64,000 bases of DNA from an uncultured Collinsella sp. (GCA_900542165.1 UQMM01000006.1:1-64000), one strand, 5' to 3'. Counted from the stretch's first letter, positions 18,750-28,146 are shown. The notes: generated by a model not told the origin, from the letters alone. Numbers and translations: made by a program.

Positions 18750-19568
18750 ATGGCTGAGATGACGCTCGAGGGTGTGGACGCTCGTCCCGAGGACTCCGCG
18801 TTTGCCCTGGGCCGCGTACATTCGATTGAGACGATGGGAACGGTCGACGGACCCGGCATTCGCTTTGTGGTGTTTGTTCAGGGCTGTCCCATGCGCTGCG
18901 CGTATTGCCACAATCCCGATACCTGGTCTGTTAACGGCGGCACCATGGTGACTGTCGAGCACCTGATGGACGAGTTCCAGAGCAACCATGAGTTTTACCG
19001 CAGCGGCGGCATTACGGTTTCGGGTGGCGAGCCGCTCCTGCAGCCCGAGTTTTTGGCCGACCTGTTCCGTGCAATGCACAACAATCCCGATGGCCGCGTG
19101 CATACCTGCCTCGATAGCTGCGGATATGCGTTTGACCCCAACCACCCCGAGAAGTTCGATGCCGTTCTCAACGAGACCGATATGGTGCTGCTCGACATCA
19201 AGCATGCCGATCCGGCTGAGCATAAAAAGCTGACCGGTTGCGATCCCGCACGCATTCTGGCGTTTGGCGATGAGCTGGCACGTCGCAAGATTAAGGTTGT
19301 TATTCGCCACGTGGTGGTGCCGGGTATCACCGATACGGTGGAGGAGTGCGAGGCACTCGGTCGCCTGATCGCTCCATGGCACAACGTGGTGGGCCTGGAA
19401 ATGCTGCCGTATCACACCATGGGTGTCGTCAAATATGAGCAGTTGGGGATTCCCTATAAGCTTGAGGGCGTGCCCCAGATGGATACCGCGCGCATGCCCG
19501 AGCTGCGCAACGCCGTCATGACGGGCATGAAAAAGCGCCGCGCGGAACTCAAAAACGCCATCGGCTAG
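18750..19568 (+). CDS. pflA: Pyruvate formate-lyase activating enzyme (radical SAM)
   Basis: This 272-residue enzyme should use S-adenosylmethionine and a 4Fe-4S cluster to abstract hydrogen from the glycine of PFL. The cluster motif is CPMRCAYC (CxxxCxxC), preceded by the activase signature VDGPGIRFVVFVQG. The ATG at 18750 has AAGG upstream; an in-frame ATG at 18729 has no ribosome-binding site. Its natural target here should be the 83-residue glycyl-radical subunit at 11157-11408. It is transcribed apart from pflB, behind its own terminator-bounded leader. Confidence 0.93.
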   Translation: MAEMTLEGVDARPEDSAFALGRVHSIETMGTVDGPGIRFVVFVQGCPMRCAYCHNPDTWSVNGGTMVTVEHLMDEFQSNHEFYRSGGITVSGGEPLLQPEFLADLFRAMHNNPDGRVHTCLDSCGYAFDPNHPEKFDAVLNETDMVLLDIKHADPAEHKKLTGCDPARILAFGDELARRKIKVVIRHVVVPGITDTVEECEALGRLIAPWHNVVGLEMLPYHTMGVVKYEQLGIPYKLEGVPQMDTARMPELRNAVMTGMKKRRAELKNAIG

Positions 19569-19884
19569 CGAGCCATTTTCGCTCCCCAAGGGCACTCATT
19601 GGGGACAGACTTAAATGAGTGCCCCTGGGCACCTAGTTGATTGCTAAAGAGCCCCGTCAAGTTGCGGTGGAATAGTTCTTGATTTTCGGCTTATGCCGTC
19701 CAAACAGGAACTATTTCACCGCAACTGCGTTTTGGGTAGAGATGTGCAACAGAATTGGCAAAAATGCATAGAAACGCTTGTGGTTTCTTTAAAGACACCT
19801 TAAACGCCACTGAATATCTTTGGAAAGAAATGCCTGCTCGGTATCATGCTGCTCGTATATAAACGGTAGCAGTCAGGAGACCAC
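19569..19884. other. Gene-free interval with two hairpins
   Basis: After pflA, GGGCACTCATT (19590-19600) pairs perfectly with AATGAGTGCCC (19614-19624), a likely terminator without a T run. A separate inverted repeat has 21-base arms at 19661-19681 and 19705-19725 with two mismatches and an inner CGGC/GCCG stem. The remainder is AT-rich leader of the next gene. Confidence 0.6.
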
Positions 19885-21003
19885 GTGCGAAACATCGCAT
19901 CGCGGGACGAGTATGTGCCGCAGCATGGCAGCAGATATAAGACGAAGGACACGTCTTCGCGTGGCCTTGCCGACACTCGCATCCGCGTGAGGAAGATTGC
20001 CGCCATTGGGATGCTAACGTCGGCGGTTATTATCCTCGGAATTACCGCCAAAACCTACGCGTCGGAGCGAATGGCACACTCAGATGCGTCAACGGTACAG
20101 ACGCAAAACAAAAAGGTCTCTGAATCTAAAGTCACCGCAAGTCAAACCCTGTCGACAGCGAACCTCAAGACGGGGCTTTCGAAGGCGGACTTTAACGATA
20201 TTCCCTCAGGCGATACCGTGCAGACCTTCTCACTGGTTGATGACCAGATCCTCGCCCTGGAGGATGAGAACCTCGCCGCACTCCAGAATGCGCTTGACCA
20301 GGCGCAGGAGCTGGGCGATGTGGGCGTGGTGTTTTACGACCTGTCGAGCGGTAAGGGCGTGACGTATAACGCTGATGTCGAGGTGTACGGTGCGAGTAGC
20401 TACAAGGCACTCTATGCGTTGTACATTTGCGAATCTCTGGTCGAGACGGGCCAGGTTTCACTCGATGACTCCCTTGGCACCTATGGTGGCTACAACATGG
20501 GTTGGCAGACGGTACGCGACTTGATCGAGGCTGCGGTCGTTTATTCAGACAACGATTCGTTTATTGCGTTACGTGCGGCGTTTGACCGTGTCGGTTACGA
20601 GGATTGGATTGTCGGTCTTGGCATCGATTACGATACGGCACTGGATCCGATGAGTGATTTTCCGACCTACTGCCCGCGCACTTCTGCGAGGTTATGGCGT
20701 GAGATGAGCGAGTATCTGAGCATGGATACCGAGACTTCACAGTGGTTGTCGGGCCTTCTGGCATCAACATCGCGCTCGTTTATTCGTGATGGCATTGCGG
20801 ACGAGCAGGTTTTGGTGCGCAACAAGGCAGGCTGGATTAGCGAGGATGGTTACTATTCGACATGCGATGCAGGCCTCATCGACATCGATGGCCGTACCTA
20901 TGTCATGAGCGTCATGACATCGATGCCATGGAGTGACCGTTCGAGCGAGGTTACGGCCGCGATTGCAAAGGCTCTGTTTGATACGCGAGCTGCACTGGCT
21001 TAG
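19885..21003 (+). CDS. Membrane-anchored serine hydrolase, class A beta-lactamase fold
   Basis: This 372-residue protein has a cytosolic N-terminus (about residues 1-35), one membrane segment (about 37-57, AAIGMLTSAVIILGITAKTY) and an extracellular catalytic domain. Active-site motifs are SxxK at Ser171-Lys174 (SSYK), SDN at 221-223 and KAG at 314-316 in place of KTG. The fold covers class A beta-lactamases and D,D-peptidase-like proteins. Anchoring and the weak third motif point to a cell-wall role rather than resistance, which is inference. The start is GTG with AGGAG upstream. Confidence 0.8.
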   Translation: MRNIASRDEYVPQHGSRYKTKDTSSRGLADTRIRVRKIAAIGMLTSAVIILGITAKTYASERMAHSDASTVQTQNKKVSESKVTASQTLSTANLKTGLSKADFNDIPSGDTVQTFSLVDDQILALEDENLAALQNALDQAQELGDVGVVFYDLSSGKGVTYNADVEVYGASSYKALYALYICESLVETGQVSLDDSLGTYGGYNMGWQTVRDLIEAAVVYSDNDSFIALRAAFDRVGYEDWIVGLGIDYDTALDPMSDFPTYCPRTSARLWREMSEYLSMDTETSQWLSGLLASTSRSFIRDGIADEQVLVRNKAGWISEDGYYSTCDAGLIDIDGRTYVMSVMTSMPWSDRSSEVTAAIAKALFDTRAALA

Positions 21004-21081
21004 CGTGTTCGTTTGGCGAGGTCAAACAAAATGCTGGTACCATACCTTGGTTGAGAATTTCGTATAGGTTTGGGGAATGGT

Positions 21082-21822
21082 ATGGCTACCATCGCGATTA
21101 TCGGTGCGCTCGAAAAAGAGATCATGCAGATTAAGGAAGAGCTGAGCGACGTTTGCGAGGCACGGGAGGCAGGCTTGGCCGTTGTGAGCGGTGAGCTCGA
21201 CGACCTGACAGTTGTCGCCACAACGGCGGGCATGGGCACGGTGAACGCCGCCGCTGCAACACAGCACCTCATTAGCAAGTATGCTCCGCAGGCTGTTGTG
21301 TTTTCGGGCATTGCGGGCGGTTTGAACCCCAAGCTCCATATCGACGACGTGGTCATTGGCAAACGCCTACGCTATCTGGATACCGATACCGCGCTTATCG
21401 CCGAGTCCGCACCGGGGCTCGAGGAGTTTGGCTCGACGCCCGCGCTGGTCGATATTGCCGCCGACGTGCTTGCTGAGCGTGGGTTTGTTGACGCTTCGAA
21501 AAATGCAGTCGCTTCGAACGAGGGCACCAAGCAGTTCCTGGTCGGCACGATTGCCACGGGTAACCGCTTTGTGACGGGCGCCACCATGCGCAACGACGCT
21601 ATCGAGGCGACGCATGCCGATTGTGTCGGCATGGAGGGCGCGGCAATTGCCCATGTCGCAACCAAAAATGGTGTCGATTGCCTGGTGTTGCGCGCTATCA
21701 GCGATAATTGTGACGAGGCGTACGATGCAATTTGCGAGCGAGAGTTCGATCTGTTCGAGTACGCGCGTGTCGCAAGTGACATTACGCTCGATATCGTCCG
21801 CCGCATTGCCGCTGCGCAATAG
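21082..21822 (+). CDS. mtnN: 5'-methylthioadenosine/S-adenosylhomocysteine nucleosidase
   Basis: This 246-residue enzyme should cleave adenine from methylthioadenosine and S-adenosylhomocysteine, and 5'-deoxyadenosine released by radical SAM enzymes such as the nearby PFL activase. Family features are IIGALEKEI at the start, FSGIAGGLN, the MEGAAIAHVA substrate-binding segment and RAISDNCDE with the catalytic Asp. The ATG at 21082 is preferred over an upstream TTG because GGGGA precedes it. The engB start lies 39 bases downstream, so the two may be co-transcribed. Confidence 0.92.
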   Translation: MATIAIIGALEKEIMQIKEELSDVCEAREAGLAVVSGELDDLTVVATTAGMGTVNAAAATQHLISKYAPQAVVFSGIAGGLNPKLHIDDVVIGKRLRYLDTDTALIAESAPGLEEFGSTPALVDIAADVLAERGFVDASKNAVASNEGTKQFLVGTIATGNRFVTGATMRNDAIEATHADCVGMEGAAIAHVATKNGVDCLVLRAISDNCDEAYDAICEREFDLFEYARVASDITLDIVRRIAAAQ

Positions 21823-21860
21823 CGCGTCTATTTGTAAGAACCTACGACCAAGGAGTGTCC

Positions 21861-22451
21861 ATGGCCGATTCCATTAACTACCAGCTTGCCAAGTTCGTCG
21901 CCAGCTATGGCAAGGTTTCGCAGATTCCCGAGTCCACCTGCCCCGAGGTGAGCTTTGTCGGCCGCTCCAACGTGGGCAAGTCGTCGATTATGAACAAGCT
22001 ATTTGGCCGCAAGAACCTAGTCAAGGTTTCCAGTACGCCGGGCAAGACGAGCAACATCAACTTCTTTGAGGCCGATGACGTGCATTTCGTGGACCTGCCG
22101 GGTTACGGTTTCGCCCGTCGCTCCAAGGCCGAGCGCGACCGCTGGGCCGAGCTTATCGGCGACTTTTTCGACTCCGAGCGCAGCTTTAACTTGGTCGTCT
22201 CACTGGTGGACATTCGTCACGACCCCAGCAAGCTCGACCACGACATGATCGACTACCTACAGGGCAACGAGTTCAACTTTATCGTCTGCCTCACCAAGGC
22301 TGACAAGCTCAGCCGCACCCAGCAGGCCCGCCAGGCAGCAGCCATCAAAAAGCAGCTCAACGTCCCGGCCGAGAACGTGATCATCACAAGCTCCCAGACC
22401 GGCACCGGCATCGACGAACTCAAAAAGCGCATCGCCGAGGCTTGCCTCTAA
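21861..22451 (+). CDS. engB: Ribosome biogenesis GTPase EngB/YsxC
   Basis: This 196-residue essential-type GTPase acts in late 50S ribosomal subunit assembly. G motifs are G1 GRSNVGKSS (about residue 31), G2 threonine in SSTPGKTS, G3 DLPG, G4 TKAD and G5 SS near the C-terminus. The length is normal. The ATG at 21861 is preferred to a GTG six bases upstream because AAGGAG (21851-21856) then has proper spacing. The gene ends before a large palindromic element shared with convergent thrB. Confidence 0.93.
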   Translation: MADSINYQLAKFVASYGKVSQIPESTCPEVSFVGRSNVGKSSIMNKLFGRKNLVKVSSTPGKTSNINFFEADDVHFVDLPGYGFARRSKAERDRWAELIGDFFDSERSFNLVVSLVDIRHDPSKLDHDMIDYLQGNEFNFIVCLTKADKLSRTQQARQAAAIKKQLNVPAENVIITSSQTGTGIDELKKRIAEACL

Positions 22452-22529
22452 TTAGCGCTCCAGCCTAGCAAGAGCCCCTATCAATAAAAGGCCATAATTT
22501 CAGCCCGGCGCCCCTTCAAAGCGTGGGTC

Positions 22530-22716
22530 CCTGTAGACATCGCCAGTCACGTTACCATAGGGCCACCCAGGGGCATCCCCTTAAAAACATTCCGCAGCAC
22601 GAGGCCCGCTTATCCGTAGCTCCGAAGGAGCAGGATAAGCGGGCCTCAAGTGCGAGGACGTTTTTAAGGGGATGCCCCTGGGTGGCCCGGACAGACCGAT
22701 CGGCGATGTCTACAGG
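22530..22716. repeat. Nested palindrome family, copy C (after thrB)
   Basis: Outer 15-bp arms CCTGTAGACATCGCC (22530-22544) and its complement (22702-22716) include the thrB stop codon (22710-22712). A perfect 29-bp stem (22560-22588 with 22660-22688) follows, then boxes CATTCCGCA (22588-22596) and TGCGAGGACG (22651-22660), and a perfect 15-bp apical stem (22601-22615 with 22633-22647) whose loop contains GCTCCGAAGGAGC. Confidence 0.85.
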
Positions 22717-23591
22717 TACTCGATTTGAGCGCCTTCCGTGTCGCACGTCAGAATATGCGTATCACACTTAGGGAACTGCTCACGCAGCTTGACCTGCAGG
22801 AACTTTGCCACGATGGTGTCGTCGGTTACAGCCATGAGGGTCGAGCCCGAACCGCTGATCCAGATGGTCTTGGCACCGCCGTTAAGGCAGGTGTCGCGCA
22901 CAGCGTTGTAGTCGGGAATCAGACGGCGACGATAGGGTTCCTGGATGCGGTCGTCATTGGCGGCGGCAATCAGGTCAAGGTCGCCGGTCTCCAGGCCGCG
23001 CGTCATGCCGGCGATGCGGCCCATTTGCCATACGGCGGTGGAGAGTGGAATCTCCTGCGGCACAACCTTGCGCGCCTCGCTCGTATGCACCTCGTAGGGC
23101 GGAATCACGGTAATAAAACGCAAGCGATCGCTCACCTCGTAGCGCAGACACTGGGGGAGCGAATCAGTCGGCGTAAAGGAACAGACGGCGCCGCCCAGGA
23201 TAGCGGGGGCGACGTTATCGGGATGGCCCTCGACCTCGGTGGCAATGCGGACGAGCTCAGCGCGGTCGACGGTATGGCCCGTCAGCGCGGCGGCCGCCAT
23301 AATGCCGGCGACGACGCAGGTGGAGCTGGAACCCAGGCCGCGGGCGACGGGCACGTCGGTCTGGATGTCGATAGCGACGGGGAAGGCCGGCTCGCCCCAT
23401 GCGGCCAGCGCATCGACAAAGCTGACGTAGACCAGGTTGTTCTCGTTTTGGAACTCCTCGGGGCATCCGGTGATGGTGAGCTTATCGGCGCGCTCGAAGG
23501 TGAAGTGCGAGTAGAGGCTGACGGCCATGCCGAGGGTGTCGTAGCCGATGCCTAGGTTTGCGCTTGTTGCTGGGACGGTGATCTTGATCAT
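22710..23591 (-). CDS. thrB: Homoserine kinase
   Basis: This 293-residue GHMP-superfamily kinase phosphorylates homoserine for threonine synthesis. It begins VTVPATSANLGIGYDTLG-like, has the GHMP ATP motif VARGLGSSSTC (about residues 86-96), and a C-terminal GSGSTLMAV motif. It lies downstream of thrC on the same strand, so the pair probably forms a thrCB operon. CAGGAGG sits just before its ATG. A long hairpin element lies between thrC and thrB, and the gene's last bases form part of another palindrome. Confidence 0.94.
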   Translation of the reverse strand: MIKITVPATSANLGIGYDTLGMAVSLYSHFTFERADKLTITGCPEEFQNENNLVYVSFVDALAAWGEPAFPVAIDIQTDVPVARGLGSSSTCVVAGIMAAAALTGHTVDRAELVRIATEVEGHPDNVAPAILGGAVCSFTPTDSLPQCLRYEVSDRLRFITVIPPYEVHTSEARKVVPQEIPLSTAVWQMGRIAGMTRGLETGDLDLIAAANDDRIQEPYRRRLIPDYNAVRDTCLNGGAKTIWISGSGSTLMAVTDDTIVAKFLQVKLREQFPKCDTHILTCDTEGAQIEYL

Positions 23592-23604
23592 GTGGGTCCT
23601 CCTG

Positions 23605-23716
23605 GCGTGCCTGGCTGTTTAGTTCGCTGCTCGGGCAGTCCTGCGCAAGACGGAAAGCACATTAAGTGCTTTCCTTTGCGTGCGGAACTCGCGACGAACT
23701 AAACAGCCAGGCACGC
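23605..23716. repeat. Nested palindrome family, copy F (between thrC and thrB)
   Basis: Perfect 22-bp outer arms (23605-23626 with 23695-23716) enclose an inner perfect stem GGAAAGCAC (23652-23660) and GTGCTTTCC (23666-23674). GTCCTGCG and TGCGGAACT at the positions of the two family boxes make it a variant member. It ends right before the thrB ribosome-binding site. Confidence 0.65.
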
Positions 23717-23762
23717 TGTGCACGTTCGTCATCATCCCGGGGGTTATCTGATGGAAGAAGGT

Positions 23763-23782
23763 GCGCCGGCTTTCGCCGGCGC
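23763..23782 (-). terminator. Hairpin after thrC
   Basis: GCGCCGGC, TTTC, GCCGGCGC: a perfect 8-bp stem 12 bases past the thrC stop, with no T run on the minus strand. A nearly identical hairpin lies between pflB and grcA. Confidence 0.5.
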
Positions 23783-23794
23783 TTAATAAGGGGT

Positions 23795-25312
23795 TTAGTT
23801 GGTTGCTATCTTTTTTGCAGCCTGCTCTACGTAGCTGGCCATCTCATCGACGTCGCAGACGTCTTCGAAGCGGACGGGCTTGGACTCGAGTTCGGCGAGC
23901 TGGGTCGGGGCGACCGTATTGGTTGCCTGCTCGAGCACGCGCATGGCCTCAAAGTCGTCCTCGGGAACGTCGAGGCCCAGGGCGTCGCAGCAGGCGCGCG
24001 GGAACTTGTAGGGGCTGGCGGTCGAAAGCAGCACGCGGGCCTTGGCGCCCTCGGCGGGAGCGACCTTTTCGAAGACGTGATAGCCGCAAGCGGTGTGCGG
24101 GTCGATCACGTAGCCGTTTGCATCCCAGCAGCTCTTGATGGCAGCACGGACCTCGTTCTCACTGGCCCAACCGCAGCCAAACACGTTCTGGATCTTGGTC
24201 AGCAGCTCGGCGGGCACCTCGTAGCGACCCGTCTGGGCAAGCTGCTCCATAAGGCCGGCAACGAGCTCGCAGTCGCCATCGGACAGGAAGTAGAGCATGC
24301 GCTCCAGGTTGGAGCTAATGAGGATGTCCATCGACGGCGAGATGGTCGTGAAGAACGGACGGTTGCGGTCGTAGACGCCGGTGGTCAAGAAGTCAGCGAG
24401 CACGTTGTTCTTGTCGCTCGCGACGATGAGCTTGGCGACGGGCAGACCCATGCGCTTGGCATAGTAGCCGGCCAGGATATCGCCAAAGTTGCCGGTCGGT
24501 ACGCAGAACTCCACGGCGTCGCCGGCCTCGATGGCGCCGGCGCGCAACAGCTGCGCATAGGCGGCAAAGTAGTAGACAACCTGCGGCACCAGGCGGCCGA
24601 CGTTGATGGAGTTGGCGCTCGAAAGCACCGTGCCGGCGGCCTCAAGACGCTCGGCAAGCTCCTTATCGGCAAAGATGCGCTTGACGGCGCTCTGGGCGTC
24701 GTCAAAGTTGCCGCGGATGCCGCAGACGGCGACGTTATCGCCCTCCTGCGTGGACATCTGCAGATTCTGCACGCGGCTGACCTTGCCCTCGGGATAAAAG
24801 ACGGTGATGCCCGTGCCCGGGGCGTCGGCAAAACCGGCGAGCGCGGCCTTGCCCGTGTCGCCCGACGTGGCGGTGACGATCATGATGCGCTCGGCGCCGC
24901 CGTCCTTGGCGGAAGTGCGGGCCATCAGACGGGGGAGCATCTGCAGGGCGACGTCCTTGAAGGCGCTTGTGGGGCCGCCAAAGAGCTCCATCACATAGGT
25001 CTGAGGGGCGTCAGCGCCCGGCGCAGCGTCGAGTTTAACGAGCGGCGTAACCTCTTCACTCGCGAACGTGCCGCGATATGCCTCGTCGACACACGCCGAA
25101 ATTTCTTCGGCCGTGTAATCATTCAGTAACATTCCCAACACATCTTGAGCGATTTCAAAGTACGATTTATCTGCAAGCGAGCTGATATCGACCTGCTGGG
25201 TGCCGAGCTCGTCCGAGACAAACAAACCCCCGTCGGGAGCGATGCCGGTGCGGATTGCCACCTTACTTGAGCACGATAAAGTGCGTCCTCGTGTACTATG
25301 ATAAGTTCCCAT
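23795..25312 (-). CDS. thrC: Threonine synthase
   Basis: This 505-residue PLP enzyme converts O-phosphohomoserine to threonine. It has the N-terminal threonine synthase segment TYHSTRG, the PLP lysine in SAFKDVALQMLP, and the phosphate-binding region TSGDTGKAA. The length matches the longer bacterial class. The ATG at 25312 is preferred over an in-frame ATG at 25357 because GAGGAG lies nine bases upstream and the family start GTYHSTRG follows immediately. It is divergent from lysC, with about 100 bases between the two starts. Confidence 0.94.
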   Translation of the reverse strand: MGTYHSTRGRTLSCSSKVAIRTGIAPDGGLFVSDELGTQQVDISSLADKSYFEIAQDVLGMLLNDYTAEEISACVDEAYRGTFASEEVTPLVKLDAAPGADAPQTYVMELFGGPTSAFKDVALQMLPRLMARTSAKDGGAERIMIVTATSGDTGKAALAGFADAPGTGITVFYPEGKVSRVQNLQMSTQEGDNVAVCGIRGNFDDAQSAVKRIFADKELAERLEAAGTVLSSANSINVGRLVPQVVYYFAAYAQLLRAGAIEAGDAVEFCVPTGNFGDILAGYYAKRMGLPVAKLIVASDKNNVLADFLTTGVYDRNRPFFTTISPSMDILISSNLERMLYFLSDGDCELVAGLMEQLAQTGRYEVPAELLTKIQNVFGCGWASENEVRAAIKSCWDANGYVIDPHTACGYHVFEKVAPAEGAKARVLLSTASPYKFPRACCDALGLDVPEDDFEAMRVLEQATNTVAPTQLAELESKPVRFEDVCDVDEMASYVEQAAKKIATN

Positions 25313-25416
25313 ATAACACTGCTCCTCGGATGCCTTGGTCCCAATCGGTGAAACCATGGTATCAGAGCGTGCAAAATAGGTTCGCAGAGGCTTTTTAGAA
25401 AGGTAACCTCCAGCCC

Positions 25417-26805
25417 ATGATTAAGATTGCCAAGTTTGGCGGCTCGTCGGTCGCCGACGCCGAACACTTTAAGAAGATCAAGGCCATTGTCGATGCCGAC
25501 CCGGCTCGCCGTTTTGTGGTGGTTTCCGCCTGCGGTCGCCGCTTTAAGGGCGACACCAAGGTGACCGACCTGCTCTACTTGGTTAATGCGCACGTTAAGT
25601 ACCACGTGTCGTGCGAGGAGCTGCTCGAGGACATTGGCCAGCGCTACTTTGATATTGCCGACGAGCTGGAGCTCACCTATCCCATCCGCGAGGAGTTTGC
25701 GGCCTTTGCCGAGCGCGCCCGCTCGGGCGGCTACTCCACCGAGGAGCTCGTGAGCCGTGGCGAGTACTTCACCGCTCGCCTGATGGCCGAGTACCTGGGC
25801 CTGCCGTTCTTGGACGCCGCGACGGTTGTGGCGTTCCATCACGACGGTACGCTCAGCATGAACCGCACCTCCGAGCTGGTGCAGGAGTACGGCCAGCAGG
25901 GCGGCTTTGTTATGCCCGGTTTCTACGGCGCGACGCGAGAGGGCCAGATCAAGCTGCTCGACCGTGGCGGCGGCGATATCTCGGGCTCGATCCTGGCCAA
26001 GTGCCTGGGCGCCGATCTGTACGAGAACTGGACCGACGTCTCGGGTTTCTATTCTGCCGATCCGCGTATTGTTCCCGAGGCTCAGCCCATTGCGCGCGTT
26101 ACCTACGAGGAGCTGCGCGAGCTTTCGTACATGGGCGCAAGCGTCCTGCACGAGGAGGCCGTGTTCCCCGTGCGCGAGGCGGGTATTCCGCTGGTCATCA
26201 AGAACACCAACGCGCCGCAGGACCCCGGCACCATCATTAGCGAGACGGCTGACGAGGGCGAGGCGGAGCCCATCATTACCGGTGTGACCGGCAAGCGCGG
26301 TTTTGTCGCCATCAACGTTGCCCGCGACCGCACCAAACCCCGTGTCGGTTTTATGCGCCGCGCGCTTTCGGTCTTCGAGCGCTATGACGTTTCCGTCGAG
26401 CACATGCCCACCGGTGTCGACCGCTTTGGCGCCGTGGTGCAGGAGCGGGACGTTCACGATTCACTGTACTCGCTCGTGGGCGACATTCAGCAGGAGGTCG
26501 AGCCGCTCGAGATCGAGGTTGTCGAGGGTCTGGCACTTATCGCGACCGTCGGCCGTAACCTGCGCGGTCGTGCCGGCATCTCGGGCCACCTGTTTGGCAT
26601 GCTTGGCCAGGCTGGCGTGAGCGTGCGTATGATTTCGCAGAGCTGCGACGAGATCAATATCATCATCGGTGTGGAGGAGAAGGACTTTGATCTGGCGATT
26701 CAGACCATTTACCGCGCCTTCTCCGACGAGAACGGCATTGTGAAGGTCTCCGATCTGGAGGCTCCCGCGCCGGTCGATCCCGCTCTGGTCGCGCTCCACA
26801 AGTAG
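25417..26805 (+). CDS. lysC: Aspartate kinase
   Basis: This 462-residue kinase makes aspartyl phosphate, the entry to lysine, threonine and methionine synthesis. It starts IKIAKFGGSSVAD (nucleotide-binding KFGGSS). The kinase domain covers about residues 1-295, and two ACT domains at the C-terminus (LALIATVGRNLRG, VSVRMISQSCDEINI) indicate feedback control. It is single-function, with no homoserine dehydrogenase fusion. AGAAAGG precedes the ATG. No lysine riboswitch fits in the short leader. Asd follows downstream behind a hairpin. Confidence 0.95.
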   Translation: MIKIAKFGGSSVADAEHFKKIKAIVDADPARRFVVVSACGRRFKGDTKVTDLLYLVNAHVKYHVSCEELLEDIGQRYFDIADELELTYPIREEFAAFAERARSGGYSTEELVSRGEYFTARLMAEYLGLPFLDAATVVAFHHDGTLSMNRTSELVQEYGQQGGFVMPGFYGATREGQIKLLDRGGGDISGSILAKCLGADLYENWTDVSGFYSADPRIVPEAQPIARVTYEELRELSYMGASVLHEEAVFPVREAGIPLVIKNTNAPQDPGTIISETADEGEAEPIITGVTGKRGFVAINVARDRTKPRVGFMRRALSVFERYDVSVEHMPTGVDRFGAVVQERDVHDSLYSLVGDIQQEVEPLEIEVVEGLALIATVGRNLRGRAGISGHLFGMLGQAGVSVRMISQSCDEINIIIGVEEKDFDLAIQTIYRAFSDENGIVKVSDLEAPAPVDPALVALHK

Positions 26806-26817
26806 CTGCTATCCCAG

Positions 26818-26908
26818 TAGATTTTTGGACTTGCCTCAAAAATCTATGGCGGGGCGTTTCGTTTCGGTTTCGTTTCGACGGGGCGGGTTTCGTGCCCGCC
26901 CCGTTCTT
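26818..26908 (+). terminator. Two hairpins between lysC and asd
   Basis: TAGATTTTTG (26818-26827) pairs with CAAAAATCTA (26837-26846). GGGGCGGG (26880-26887) pairs with CCCGCCCC (26895-26902), followed by GTTCTTG. The second resembles an intrinsic terminator, so asd may have its own promoter. Confidence 0.55.
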
Positions 26909-26978
26909 GTATACACTGGCAACAATAATCGGCCTGCTTGGCGTGCGGGCAAAAGCCACAACCTTTAAAGGGGGAAGC

Positions 26979-28004
26979 ATGAAACAGTACACGGTTGCTA
27001 TTTTGGGCGCGACGGGAGCCGTGGGCACCCAGATGCTCGAGTGCCTCAACGAGCAGGAGTTCCCGGTTGGCAAGCTCAAGCTGCTGGCGAGCGAGCGTTC
27101 TGCGGGCAAGACCGTCGAGTTCCGTGGCGAGCAGATCGTGATCGAAGAGGCTTGTCCCGAGGCCTTTGAGGGCTGTGACATTGTGCTTGGAGCTGCCGGC
27201 GACGACATCGCGAAGGAGCTACTGCCCGAGGCCGTCAAGCGCGGCGCCGTCGTGGTCGACAACAGCCATGCCTTCCGCATGGATCCCGAGGTGCCGCTGG
27301 TTGTGCCCGAGATCAATGCCGACGACATCAAGTGGCATCACGGCCTTATCGCCAACCCCAACTGCGCGACCATTATCGGCCTGGTTCCCACGTGGCCGCT
27401 GCATCAGCTCGCTGGCGTGAAGCGCATGATCGTCTCGACGTACCAGGCGGCTTCGGGTGCTGGCGCCCCCGGTATGGCCGAGCTCGAGGCTCAGCTGGCC
27501 GCCCTGGGCCGTGGCGAGGAGATTCCCGAGCCGCGCGCGTTTGCCGCCCAGCTCGCGAGCAACCTGATTCCGCAGATTGGCGGCGTCAAGGAGGAGGGCT
27601 TTACCTCCGAGGAGATGAAGTTGCAAAACGAGGGCCGCAAGATCATGCATCTGCCCGAGCTGCGCGTGAACTGCACCTGTGTGCGCGTGCCCGTGCTGCG
27701 CTCGCACTCCGAGAGCATCACGCTTGAGTTCGAGCGCGACATCACGGTGGAAGAGGCCCGTGCCGCGCTGGCTGCCGCTCCGGGTGTCAAGCTAGTTGAC
27801 GACATGAGCGCCGAGGATGCGCACGACCGCTTCCCCATGCCGATGGACACCTCCGACCAGGACCTGATTTGGGTCGGTCGCGTACGCCGCGACATCTCGA
27901 ACCCCGAGGCCGCGCGTGGCATCACCTTCTGGTGCTGCGGCGACCAAATCCGTAAGGGCGCGGCAACCAACGCCGTCCAGATCGCTAAGCTGCTCTGCGA
28001 GTAG
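26979..28004 (+). CDS. asd: Aspartate-semialdehyde dehydrogenase
   Basis: This 341-residue enzyme reduces aspartyl phosphate to aspartate semialdehyde using NADPH. Motifs are GATGAVGTQM at the N-terminus, the active-site cysteine in NPNCATI (about residue 128), and the GAGAPGM segment. The ATG at 26979 follows GGGGGAAG; an open frame extends upstream without a plausible start signal. With lysC, thrC and thrB nearby, most of the threonine branch is clustered, but homoserine dehydrogenase is absent from the window. Confidence 0.95.
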   Translation: MKQYTVAILGATGAVGTQMLECLNEQEFPVGKLKLLASERSAGKTVEFRGEQIVIEEACPEAFEGCDIVLGAAGDDIAKELLPEAVKRGAVVVDNSHAFRMDPEVPLVVPEINADDIKWHHGLIANPNCATIIGLVPTWPLHQLAGVKRMIVSTYQAASGAGAPGMAELEAQLAALGRGEEIPEPRAFAAQLASNLIPQIGGVKEEGFTSEEMKLQNEGRKIMHLPELRVNCTCVRVPVLRSHSESITLEFERDITVEEARAALAAAPGVKLVDDMSAEDAHDRFPMPMDTSDQDLIWVGRVRRDISNPEAARGITFWCCGDQIRKGAATNAVQIAKLLCE

Positions 28005-28016
28005 TGTGACCTGTCC

Positions 28017-28146
28017 GGCGGGGGCCGGGCTTGGTTTTCAGAACGTCCTCGACCATGTGTGGCGCCTTGTCCTGCTCCTTCGGAGCCGCGGACAAGGCGC
28101 CACACTGGTCTGCGGAGTGTTCTGAAAACCAAGCCCGGCCCCCGCC
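28017..28146. repeat. Nested palindrome family, copy D (after asd)
   Basis: A perfect 28-bp outer stem (28017-28044 with 28119-28146), boxes CGTCCTCG (28044-28051) and TGCGGAGTG (28111-28119), a perfect 16-bp inner stem (28057-28072 with 28090-28105), and a loop with GCTCC-TTC-GGAGC. It begins 13 bases after the asd stop. No T run follows. Confidence 0.85.

Noticed and set aside
23666..25129. Open frame of 487 codons opposite thrC
   Set aside because: Shadow of threonine synthase; its start lies within a palindromic element and it has no plausible start signal.
25313..25416. Lysine riboswitch or T-box upstream of lysC
   Set aside because: Only about 100 bases separate the divergent starts, without the conserved core of either element.
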